From contig QWHP01000234.1 of NCBI GenBank assembly GCA_021404985.1, positions 1-5,200 of the forward strand: a stretch of DNA of 5,200 nt, in the 5' to 3' direction. Source of the DNA: Actinobacteria bacterium ATB1 (GTDB lineage: Bacteria > Actinomycetota > Acidimicrobiia > UBA2766). The stretch's first letter is position 1. Each line of letters begins with the position of its first letter. This document shows positions 1 through 5,200 of this stretch, piece after piece. A program made the translations under genes and the position numbers. The notes below the pieces were generated by a model. That model was not told the origin of the DNA, ran no database searches, and worked only from the letters and a program-made list of their open reading frames with translations.

Positions 1-258
1 CCCGGCCCGGTCCCGGCGGACGCCCGGCCGTGGGCGGTGCCGTTCAGCGGCGGCCTGCACGCCTTCGTCGCGACCCAGCTGGCCGCAGGCAAGATTGTCG
101 CCGTCGTGCGCGGTGGCATGGAACTCGGCGCGCGCGCCCTCGGCGCCCGCTCGATCATGGCCGACCCGCGGGCACCGGGCATGCAATCCCGGCTCAACCT
201 CGCGGTGGGTGCCGGCGAGAAGCCGTGCCGCCGTCTCCAACGGTTCAACGGTTGCTGA
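1..258 (+). CDS. Carbamoyltransferase (NodU/CmcH type), C-terminal fragment, disrupted
   Basis: The frame is open from the window edge and stops at TGA 256-258; the gene's beginning lies outside. Translated, it shows the conserved block of the family's C-terminal (YrdC-like fold) domain: a segment ending GKIVAVVRGGMELG, then ARALGARSIMADPR (about positions 121-171), then a short MQSRLN stretch. NodU, CmcH and relatives carry E-x-G-x-RALG-x-RSI-x-ADPR here. These enzymes transfer a carbamoyl group from carbamoyl phosphate to a hydroxyl on a sugar, antibiotic or other small molecule. The expected continuation, a KFRE-x-(F/W)RPFAP-like segment and roughly 50 more residues, is missing. After RLNLAV (about position 207) the protein reads GAGEKPCRRLQRFNGC and stops. 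That tail is the reverse complement of real Lhr helicase coding sequence, so it is not a natural C-terminus. The family call is firm; an intact gene here is unlikely. Confidence 0.75.
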   Translation, partial: PGPVPADARPWAVPFSGGLHAFVATQLAAGKIVAVVRGGMELGARALGARSIMADPRAPGMQSRLNLAVGAGEKPCRRLQRFNGC

Positions 259-879
259 CAGCCCGATCCTCTGCGGATCGGCCCCGCTAGAGTCCCCCAC
301 CAGTTCGGCGAGTCTCTCCAGGCTGAGGGCAAGGTGCACGCCACGCTTCGTCGCCGCCACCGAGTGGAGCTCGTCGACGACGACGGTCCGAACACGAGAG
401 AGGCCGGGCCGCGCCCGCTTCGACGTGAGAAGCAGGTACAGGGATTCCGGCGTGGTGATGAGGATGTGCGGTGGCCGCCTGACCATGCGCTGGCGCTCGG
501 CCGAAGGAGTGTCCCCGCTGCGAATGCCCACGGACAAGGGAGCGAGCGAAGGGTCGATGTCGCGGACCTCGCGCAGGGGGCGTTCGAGGTTGCGGCCGAT
601 GTCGACGTTGAGGGCCTTGAGCGGCGAGACGTAGAGCACGTCGACGGCGTCGAAGGTCTTGCCCTCTCGGATCTCACGCCAGAGCCGGTCGAGCGCCCAG
701 AGGAATGCTGTCAGGGTCTTGCCGGATCCCGTGGGGGCCGACACCAGGACATTGCGTCCGGCCGCGATGGAGGGCCAAGCCCGCGCCTGAGGTTCCGTGG
801 GATGCCCCAACTCCCGCTCGAACCAGGCCCGGGTCTCGGGAAGGAAGCGGGCGAGTGGAGCATCCTCAGGGTGCGACAT
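1..879 (-). CDS. lhr: Lhr-type ATP-dependent DNA helicase, N-terminal part only
   Basis: Superfamily 2 helicase of the Lhr family, ATP-driven 3'-5' DNA translocases linked to DNA repair. ATG at 879-877 begins MSHPEDAPLARFL. Visible motifs: WFERELGHPTEPQ (residues 19-31, Q-motif region), Walker A APTGSGKT (48-55), motif Ia SPLKALN (85-91), a TTPESLYLLL segment, the Walker B box DELH (169-172), and motif III SAT (208-210) in GLSATVEPLE. Similarity ends near LLAG (residue 223, about position 211). The frame stays open to position 1, but that part is antisense to carbamoyltransferase coding sequence. The second RecA lobe, the winged helix and the large Lhr C-terminal region are absent; full family members are about 1,400-1,600 residues. 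The start overlaps the end of the upstream deacetylase gene by 14 bases, suggesting cotranscription and translational coupling; the GAGAAG at 893-898 is distant and weak as a ribosome site. The identity is firm; the left boundary is not natural. Confidence 0.8.
   Translation of the reverse strand, partial: MSHPEDAPLARFLPETRAWFERELGHPTEPQARAWPSIAAGRNVLVSAPTGSGKTLTAFLWALDRLWREIREGKTFDAVDVLYVSPLKALNVDIGRNLERPLREVRDIDPSLAPLSVGIRSGDTPSAERQRMVRRPPHILITTPESLYLLLTSKRARPGLSRVRTVVVDELHSVAATKRGVHLALSLERLAELVGDSSGADPQRIGLSATVEPLETAARLLAGTHREVEPGLHARCPRVGHDRAGAEGARAEFHATAHDGDNLACGQLGRDEGVQAAAERHRPRPGVRRDRAG
190..215. other. Abrupt junction between two unrelated genes
   Basis: To the left, the plus strand encodes carbamoyltransferase up to about RLNLAV (ending at 207). 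To the right, the minus strand encodes Lhr up to about LLAG (ending at 211). Each reading frame then runs on as the antisense of the other gene, so both lose family similarity within about 20 bases of one point. There is no transposase, long inverted repeat or tRNA here. A chimeric assembly or a real rearrangement breakpoint would both look like this; I favour chimera. Confidence 0.6.
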
Positions 880-1582
880 CGAAGAGGTGGAACTTCTCGG
901 CGAGCTCGTGGCCCGTCCCTTCCGCTGACCGCTCCGCTAATCCCTTCAGCAAGTCGAGCGCGTCGATGTCCGTCACCTGACTGCGGTGGCAGGCAAGGGC
1001 TTTCGCCTTGCGCTCCAACGTGGAGGAGATGTCGACAGCGAAGTTCGCGTCTACGTCCGGTCCGTACAGCATCACCTGCAACGGCTTCCAGGGTTCGAGG
1101 CCCTCTTCGAGGAGCTCGGGGTGCATCAGTCGAGTCGGTCCGCCGGTTATCAGCGAATCGAGAGTGGCCTGCGCGACCGCACGGTGGTCCGGATGGTTTA
1201 TGAACCAGCCGCCGAGGATGGGTCTCGGATCCATGCAGAGAACGAGGCCGGGGCGATGCATGCGGATCTCTCGTGAGAGATCGCGACGCAGTTCGATGCT
1301 CGGTTCCACGTAGCCGTCCTCGAATCCGAGTATCCGGACTTCGCACCCGATCGTCGCGCCTGCAGCCACTGCCTCCTCGGTGCGGATTGCGCGTATCCGG
1401 TCCCTGGTGGCACCGGGTTCGGAGGAGCCCGCCTGTCCGGCCGTCGCGATCACCTGCAAGACCGACGCCCCGGCGTCGGCGAGCCGGCACAGGGTCCCCC
1501 CGCAGCCGAAGTCGAGATCGTCGGGATGCGCGGCAACTGCCAGCACACGTTCGGTATCTTTCAGGCCCTCGATCAAGTGCAC
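866..1582 (-). CDS. PIG-L/LmbE-family zinc-dependent deacetylase
   Basis: A 238-residue protein of the family that removes an N-acetyl group from GlcNAc-containing substrates; members include MshB (mycothiol), BshB (bacillithiol) and PIG-L. The N-terminal motif AHPDD lies at residues 18-22, where H19 and D22 would bind zinc and D21 would be the general base. It is followed by LDFGCGGTL at 23-31. The second motif, NHPDH at 129-133, supplies the third zinc ligand. The C-terminal part has RKAKALACHRSQ, common in actinobacterial members. No signal peptide or membrane segment is visible, so it is probably cytosolic. The start is GTG at 1582-1580, preceded by the purine-rich GGCAGAG; a TTG two codons later is the alternative. 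At 238 residues it is shorter than MshB (about 300), so I do not assign mycothiol synthesis; the substrate is unknown. It is the first gene of a pair with lhr. Confidence 0.85.
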   Translation of the reverse strand: MHLIEGLKDTERVLAVAAHPDDLDFGCGGTLCRLADAGASVLQVIATAGQAGSSEPGATRDRIRAIRTEEAVAAGATIGCEVRILGFEDGYVEPSIELRRDLSREIRMHRPGLVLCMDPRPILGGWFINHPDHRAVAQATLDSLITGGPTRLMHPELLEEGLEPWKPLQVMLYGPDVDANFAVDISSTLERKAKALACHRSQVTDIDALDLLKGLAERSAEGTGHELAEKFHLFDVAP

Positions 1583-1598
1583 CTCTGCCTGCCAAGCT

Positions 1599-1603
1599 AG
1601 GAG
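1599..1603 (+). promoter_or_regulatory. Ribosome binding site that fixes the TTG start of the FKBP lipoprotein
   Basis: AGGAG lies five bases before TTG 1609-1611. The same reading frame is open well upstream (to about 1273), but only this start places a lipoprotein signal peptide at the N-terminus, so site and signal peptide support each other. Confidence 0.6.
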
Positions 1604-1608
1604 CAGCC

Positions 1609-2520
1609 TTGCCCCGACTCAGCCCCGGATTGGTACTTTTCGCGATCCTCGTGATCGTCCTGCCCGCATGCGGTGGTTCCGCCTCGGGGCCGTCGGCAAG
1701 GGATGCCGACTGCGTGAAGGTCGAAGGATCCGCCGGTGAGGAACCTACCGTCGAGCTCGAAGGCTGCGGGGACCCACCGGAGGAGCTCGTCACCGAGGAC
1801 CTCGCCGAGGGGAACGGCGCGGCCGCAGAGGCGTCCTCCACCGTATCTGTCAAGTACGTGGGGGTGCTCTGGCCGGACGGGAAGGAGTTCGACTCCTCCT
1901 GGTCGCGCGGTGAGCCTGCAACCTTCGGCCTCGACCAGGTGATCCCGGGGTGGAGCGAAGGCCTTGTCGGCCTGAAAGAAGGCGGTCGCCGCCTCCTGGT
2001 GGTCCCACCGGATCTCGGCTACGGATCGCAGGGTGCCGGGAGCGACATCCCTCCGGATTCCACTCTCGTCTTCGTCGTAGACCTCGTCGAGGTCGTACCC
2101 CCCATCGAGGTCCCAGAGGCCCTCCAAACCAAGCCCGAGGTCCAGATCCCGGCGGGGACGCCACCTCCGACATCGCTCCAGGTCCAGGACGAAGTCGTCG
2201 GTGCCGGCCCGGATGCGAAGACGGGGGACTCCGTGACCCTGAACTATGTCGGGGTAGCGTGGAGTACTGGGGAGGAGTTCGACTCCACCTGGGAGAGGGG
2301 TCAGCCCGCCGAGTTCACTCTGGGCCGGCTCGTTCCGGGATTCAATCAAGGGGTCGAGGGCATGAAGGTCGGTGGGCGACGGAGGATCGTGATCCCTCCC
2401 GACCTGGCCTATGGCGCCGCGGGTCAGCCACCAGCGATCGCACCCAACGAGACGCTGGTCTTCGTCGTCGACCTGCTGGCAGTCGACCCTGCCCAGGGCG
2501 CGCAGGGCGGAGGACAGTAG
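1609..2520 (+). CDS. Lipoprotein with two tandem FKBP-type peptidyl-prolyl isomerase domains
   Basis: A 303-residue exported protein that should catalyse cis-trans isomerisation of Xaa-Pro bonds outside the membrane. Residues 1-21 form a lipoprotein signal: positive at R3, a hydrophobic run 8-18, then lipobox LPAC with C21 as lipidation site. C35 and C53 in the following segment could form a disulphide. Domain 1 spans about 64-162 and domain 2 about 190-292, joined by a Pro-rich linker (163-189). Domain 1 keeps the FKBP12 pocket residues: Y83, F94, D95, F106, V111-I112, W115, Y138, F155. Domain 2 keeps Y213, F224, D225, F236, Y268 and F285 but has L241-V242 and F245 in place of V-I and W. By hand alignment about half of the ~84 core positions are identical, so the domains probably arose by internal duplication. 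The tail ends GGGQ. The next gene on this strand starts 124 bases later. Confidence 0.9.
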   Translation: MPRLSPGLVLFAILVIVLPACGGSASGPSARDADCVKVEGSAGEEPTVELEGCGDPPEELVTEDLAEGNGAAAEASSTVSVKYVGVLWPDGKEFDSSWSRGEPATFGLDQVIPGWSEGLVGLKEGGRRLLVVPPDLGYGSQGAGSDIPPDSTLVFVVDLVEVVPPIEVPEALQTKPEVQIPAGTPPPTSLQVQDEVVGAGPDAKTGDSVTLNYVGVAWSTGEEFDSTWERGQPAEFTLGRLVPGFNQGVEGMKVGGRRRIVIPPDLAYGAAGQPPAIAPNETLVFVVDLLAVDPAQGAQGGGQ

Positions 2521-2577
2521 CCCCGCCTCGCTTCTCCGCTCCAGGGAAAGTCCATCCGGTCCGGAGCCCATCACGCG

Positions 2578-2583
2578 TAGACT
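2578..2583 (+). promoter_or_regulatory. Possible -10 element before the VanW gene
   Basis: TAGACT fits the loose actinobacterial TANNNT -10 pattern and lies in the 124-base gap between the FKBP gene and the VanW gene, 61 bases before the ATG. I see no good -35 box at the usual spacing (TCCGGT at 2555-2560 is a poor match). The gap could equally be an untranslated spacer in one operon. No convincing terminator hairpin is present in it. Confidence 0.18.
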
Positions 2584-2644
2584 TGAGGTTCACCCGCTGC
2601 TCCCGCAAGGTTCCTCACCACCCCCCACCAAGACCACGCAGAGG

Positions 2645-4162
2645 ATGGTTTCGACCCAACCGAAGCCGGCGTCGAAGTCCGCGTCGAGCCCGAGCCACCA
2701 CGCAACGCGCGATCCCAAGCGCACTCCGGGGAACACCCCACGCCGGGTGTTCTGGCTTCGTCGCGCCGCCGTCGGCCTCATCACCCTCTTGGCGCTCGTC
2801 GCCGTCTTCTACGTGGTCGACAGGTCCGCCTCGGGCGACAGGATCGGCCGGCGCGTCGAGGTCGCCGGAGTCGACGTCGGCAGCATGTCACGGGACGAGG
2901 CCCGCTCAGCGCTGGAGGACGAGGCCTCTGACCTCTTGTCGGACCCGATCACCATCCAGGCCGAGACCGAGACGTTCTCCATCGAACCCACAGAGCTCGA
3001 GGCACAGATCGATGTCGAGACAGCCGTCGAGACAGCCTACGAGTCCCGTGCCGGCTGGAATCCCCTCGACTGGGTGTCCGGCTTCTTCACGACCGAGCGG
3101 ATCGACTTCGAGGCCGTGTCGATGTCGGACGACAAGGTTCGGGCCGCCGTCGAGCCGGCCTTGTCCAAAGCCACCGTGGAGCCGCGGAACGCCCAGTTCC
3201 AGATCAGCTCCGACGGCCAGTCGGTGGCCGTGATCCCGTCGAGGAACGGGAGCGGACTCGACATCGACTCCGCCATGAGCGACATCCGCCGGGCAATCCT
3301 CTCCCGCGGCGACGCGCGCCGCGCGATCGTCCCGCTCTCGGAACTCGAGCCGGACGTCACCACCGACGAGGCACGGGCGATGGGCATCAAGGAACCCGTG
3401 GCCACCTTCACGACGAAGTTCCCCTCTGGCGAGGAGCGGGTGAAGAACATCCGCCGCATCTCCGAGATCCTCGACGGCACGACGATCGCGCCCGGTGAAC
3501 GTTTCAGTGTCAACGACAAGGTCGGCAAGCGGACTGAGGCGAATGGTTTCGTGACCGCGCCCGTGATCTACGACGGGGAGTTCAAGGACGATGTCGGCGG
3601 AGGGGTGAGCCAGTACGCCACGACCCTCTACAACGCTGCCTGGTTTGCCGGAATCCCTATCAAGGAGCACAAGGCCCACAGCTTCTATCTCTCGCGCTAC
3701 CCGCTCGGACGTGAGGCCACGCTGTCGTATCCCCATCCCGATCTGGCGTTCGTGAACGACTACGACACGCATCTCCTGCTCAAGTCCTGGGTCGGCGAGT
3801 CGTCCGTCACGGTCAGCCTGTACGGAACCAAGGACGGACGTGAGGTCGAGACGCAGACAGGCGAGCCGTACGACTACAAGGACCCCGAAACGGTGCGCCG
3901 TTTCGACGAGACCCTGAAACCGGGCACCGAGAAGGTCGCCCAGAAGCCAAAGCGCGGCTATTCGGTGGACGTCACGCGGAAGATCACCTACGCCGACGGC
4001 AAGGTCAAGGAGGAGAGGATCACCACGGTCTACTCCCCCCAGCACAAGATCGTCCTATACAACGCCGTCCCGACCCCGGCTACGGCACCGGCGGCTCCGG
4101 GCACTCCCGGTTCCACCGCACCCCCGCAGACGGCCCCCCCGTCCTCCGCCCCTACCGGCTAG
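2645..4162 (+). CDS. Membrane-anchored VanW-family protein with YoaR-like and G5-like domains
   Basis: A 505-residue protein, probably anchored in the membrane with most of it outside; molecular function is unknown for the family. The name comes from an accessory gene of vancomycin resistance clusters and does not imply resistance. Residues 1-40 are Ser/Pro/Lys/Arg-rich and cytosolic; 41-58 form one membrane helix. Residues ~60-245 resemble the putative peptidoglycan-binding (YoaR/PG_binding_4) region, with VEVAGVDVGSMSRDEA near its start. The VanW domain spans ~248-396, with GGGVSQYATTLYNAA at 318-332 and EHKAHSFYLSRYP at 341-353; many homologues have Cys where S322 sits. A G5-like domain follows (~405-472), then a Pro/Ala/Thr/Ser-rich tail (473-505), perhaps wall-spanning. 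The ATG has AGAGG directly against it, an unusable ribosome-site spacing. A GTG at 2747 is an alternative start, but third-position GC stays high from 2645, which favours the longer form. Confidence 0.88.
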   Translation: MVSTQPKPASKSASSPSHHATRDPKRTPGNTPRRVFWLRRAAVGLITLLALVAVFYVVDRSASGDRIGRRVEVAGVDVGSMSRDEARSALEDEASDLLSDPITIQAETETFSIEPTELEAQIDVETAVETAYESRAGWNPLDWVSGFFTTERIDFEAVSMSDDKVRAAVEPALSKATVEPRNAQFQISSDGQSVAVIPSRNGSGLDIDSAMSDIRRAILSRGDARRAIVPLSELEPDVTTDEARAMGIKEPVATFTTKFPSGEERVKNIRRISEILDGTTIAPGERFSVNDKVGKRTEANGFVTAPVIYDGEFKDDVGGGVSQYATTLYNAAWFAGIPIKEHKAHSFYLSRYPLGREATLSYPHPDLAFVNDYDTHLLLKSWVGESSVTVSLYGTKDGREVETQTGEPYDYKDPETVRRFDETLKPGTEKVAQKPKRGYSVDVTRKITYADGKVKEERITTVYSPQHKIVLYNAVPTPATAPAAPGTPGSTAPPQTAPPSSAPTG

Positions 4163-4167
4163 CTTCT

Positions 4168-4180
4168 CCGCATCATGCGG
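4168..4180. repeat. Short perfect palindrome over a start codon
   Basis: CCGCAT-C-ATGCGG is a 6-base inverted repeat with a single central base, and the ATG of the epimerase gene (4175-4177) lies in its right arm. A one-base loop cannot form a normal tight hairpin, so at most about 4-5 pairs would form in RNA. It may be chance, or it may weaken independent initiation so that the gene relies on ribosomes arriving from the VanW gene. Confidence 0.3.
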
Positions 4181-5086
4181 GTGGCAGTCTCGGGTTCGCA
4201 CGGTCTTGTCGGATCGGCTCTCGTTGCAGCGCTCGCGCGTGAAGGGTACGACGTTGTCCTGGTGACCCGCCCCGAGGCGGCTGGGGCCGGCCCCGGATCT
4301 GTGATCTGGGATCCCGAGCACGGTGTCGTCGAGGCAGGACCTCTTTCGAAGGTGCAGGCCGTCGTCCACCTCGCCGGAGAACCGATCGGGAACAGGCGCT
4401 GGACCGAGACGGTCAAGGCCAGGATCCGTGACAGCAGGGTCAGGGGGACGCAGGCCCTCTCCCGTGCGATGGCTGCCGCCGATCCCAAACCCGAGGTGTT
4501 GGTGTCGGCGTCTGCGATCGGATTCTACGGAGACAGGGGCGACGAGGTCCTCACCGAGGAGTCGCCCAGCGGAGAGGGCTTTTTCGCCGCCGTCTGCCGG
4601 AAGTGGGAGACCGCGACCGAACCGGCCGAGGAAGCCGGAATCCGGACCGTCCACATCCGCACGGGAGTCGTGCTCAGCAAGCGCGGGGGGACCCTTGAAC
4701 GGATCCTGCCGCTTTTCACGCTCTGCCTGGGTGGGAGGCTGGGATCCGGCGACCAGTGGTTCAGTTGGATCTCACTCGACGACGAGGTCGCTGCGATCCT
4801 CCACCTCCTCGAGACAGCCGGTGCCTCAGGGGCCTTCAACCTCACCGCACCCGACCCCGTGACGAACAGGGATTTCACGAAGACGCTCGGGAGAGTTCTG
4901 CGCCGGCCCGCCGTCCTCCCCGTGCCCCGCCCGGTGATGCGTCTCGCTCTCGGCAGCGAGCTCGCCGACGAGCTCGTGCTCGGGGGCCAGCGCGTCCTTC
5001 CGCGCCGTCTCGAGGATTCAGGGTTCGTGTTCACACACCCGGACCTCGAGTCGGCCCTGCTCGCCGCCGTCAACGAGGACTCTTGA
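4175..5086 (+). CDS. TIGR01777-family NAD(P)-dependent epimerase/dehydratase homologue
   Basis: A 303-residue extended short-chain dehydrogenase-like protein of the TIGR01777 group (E. coli YfcH, plant GC1/SulA homologues). The typical family length is about 300, so it is complete. The Rossmann nucleotide-binding glycine motif GSHGLVG is at residues 7-13. VVHLAGEPI follows the second half of the fold, SASAIGFYGDRGDE puts the likely catalytic-site tyrosine at Y118, and CRKWE follows at about 142-146. The C-terminal DUF1731-type segment runs from about 245 to 293, with the RVLPRRLEDSGF signature. No signal peptide or membrane segment is visible, so it is cytosolic. The substrate is unknown; plant homologues affect chloroplast division, but bacterial roles are not established. 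The ATG is 12 bases after the VanW stop and has no recognisable ribosome binding site, which points to translational coupling with the upstream gene. Confidence 0.88.
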   Translation: MRVAVSGSHGLVGSALVAALAREGYDVVLVTRPEAAGAGPGSVIWDPEHGVVEAGPLSKVQAVVHLAGEPIGNRRWTETVKARIRDSRVRGTQALSRAMAAADPKPEVLVSASAIGFYGDRGDEVLTEESPSGEGFFAAVCRKWETATEPAEEAGIRTVHIRTGVVLSKRGGTLERILPLFTLCLGGRLGSGDQWFSWISLDDEVAAILHLLETAGASGAFNLTAPDPVTNRDFTKTLGRVLRRPAVLPVPRPVMRLALGSELADELVLGGQRVLPRRLEDSGFVFTHPDLESALLAAVNEDS

Positions 5087-5200
5087 GGGAGACGGCCGCA
5101 CGGTGGACGTCCGGTCAGGTCGGCGAGGTCCCTGGCAGCCTCGACTGGCTGTCGGGTGCCGAACGCGCCACTGTGTCGAGACTCGGGTCGCGGGCGCGTC
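5083..5200 (+). CDS. Start of a further gene, perhaps 4'-phosphopantetheinyl transferase
   Basis: A TTG at 5083-5085 overlaps the previous stop (TGA 5084-5086) as TTGA, a classic four-base coupling overlap. The frame is open to the window edge for 39 codons, with about 80 percent G/C at third positions. The peptide has an early Trp (residue 8), then SLDWLSGAER (19-28) and a basic stretch. This is the rhythm of the N-terminus of Sfp-type phosphopantetheinyl transferases (Trp near the start, then LS-x-x-E-R), which attach the prosthetic arm to carrier proteins. The diagnostic motifs lie beyond the window, so the functional guess is weak; a coding frame is more likely than not. A rival frame from GTG 5103 is also open but has poorer third-position composition. 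Confidence 0.42.
   Translation, partial: MRETAARWTSGQVGEVPGSLDWLSGAERATVSRLGSRAR

Noticed and set aside
334..1203. 289-codon plus-strand open frame across lhr and the deacetylase
   Set aside because: Antisense to two genes with clear motifs; Arg/Gly-rich nonsense product.
1532..1560. Promoter for the FKBP gene with TATCTT as -10
   Set aside because: There is no acceptable -35 at the right spacing (GGCAAC), so I mention it only within the divergent-gap finding.
866..1582. MshB (mycothiol biosynthesis) assignment
   Set aside because: The motifs are shared by the whole PIG-L/LmbE family, and the protein is shorter than typical MshB; no other mycothiol gene is nearby.
1273..1608. Upstream extension of the FKBP reading frame
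   Set aside because: This part is antisense to the deacetylase and would bury the lipoprotein signal peptide inside the protein. The TTG at 1609 with AGGAG before it fits much better.
711..1853. 380-codon open frame on the minus strand
   Set aside because: It crosses the real deacetylase, the divergent gap and the FKBP start, and gives an Arg/Pro/Ser-rich product without domains. It is a high-GC shadow frame; the deacetylase in another minus frame has clear catalytic motifs.
2539..2567. Possible terminator hairpin after the FKBP gene (GCTCC / GGAGC)
   Set aside because: The stem is only five pairs with a 19-base loop and no following T run, so it is expected by chance at this GC content.
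1597..2574. 325-codon open frame on the minus strand, opposite the FKBP gene
   Set aside because: Antisense shadow of the two FKBP domains; no motif of its own.
2906..4045. 379-codon open frame on the minus strand, opposite the VanW gene
   Set aside because: Long antisense frames are common opposite high-GC genes. The product shows no recognisable motif, whereas the plus strand has clear VanW motifs throughout.
2645..4162. Vancomycin resistance determinant
   Set aside because: The VanW family is widespread in Gram-positive bacteria without resistance; no ligase, dehydrogenase or dipeptidase of a van cluster is in the window.

Overview
The window looks like chromosomal DNA from a high-GC actinobacterium. 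GC is roughly two thirds by eye, with strong G/C preference at third codon positions and GTG or TTG starts at several genes. The VanW protein has the EHKxHSFYLSRYP form of its motif, which I associate with Actinobacteria. A deep lineage such as Acidimicrobiia is possible, but I cannot fix the taxon from sequence alone.

Layout. (1) Positions 1-258, plus strand: the C-terminal motif region of a NodU/CmcH-type carbamoyltransferase, which loses family similarity near 200. (2) Positions 879 down to about 211, minus strand: the first ~223 residues of an Lhr-type superfamily 2 helicase, which loses similarity at the same place. The window therefore holds an abrupt junction at about 190-215, where two unrelated genes on opposite strands are both cut. 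(3) 866-1582, minus strand: a PIG-L/LmbE-type deacetylase that overlaps the Lhr start by 14 bases, forming a two-gene operon. (4) 1609-2520, plus strand: a lipoprotein with two FKBP-type prolyl isomerase domains, divergent from the deacetylase with only 26 bases between start codons. (5) 2645-4162: a membrane-anchored VanW-family protein with a YoaR-like N-terminal region, a VanW domain, a G5-like domain and a Pro/Ala/Thr/Ser-rich tail. (6) 4175-5086: a TIGR01777-type NAD(P)-dependent epimerase/dehydratase homologue, 12 bases after the VanW gene. (7) 5083-5200: the start of a further gene overlapping the previous stop by four bases, with a weak resemblance to the N-terminus of 4'-phosphopantetheinyl transferases.

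How the genes work together. The plus-strand run from 1609 is co-directional and tightly spaced from 2645 onward. The FKBP lipoprotein and the VanW protein both act at or outside the membrane (folding of exported proteins; cell-wall-associated function). The epimerase homologue is cytosolic with unknown substrate. The minus-strand pair joins a Zn-dependent de-N-acetylase to a DNA-repair helicase, with no obvious pathway link. I see no RNA gene, CRISPR array, insertion sequence, convincing terminator or defence system. No gap between genes exceeds 130 bases. Apart from the junction, this reads as an ordinary housekeeping region.
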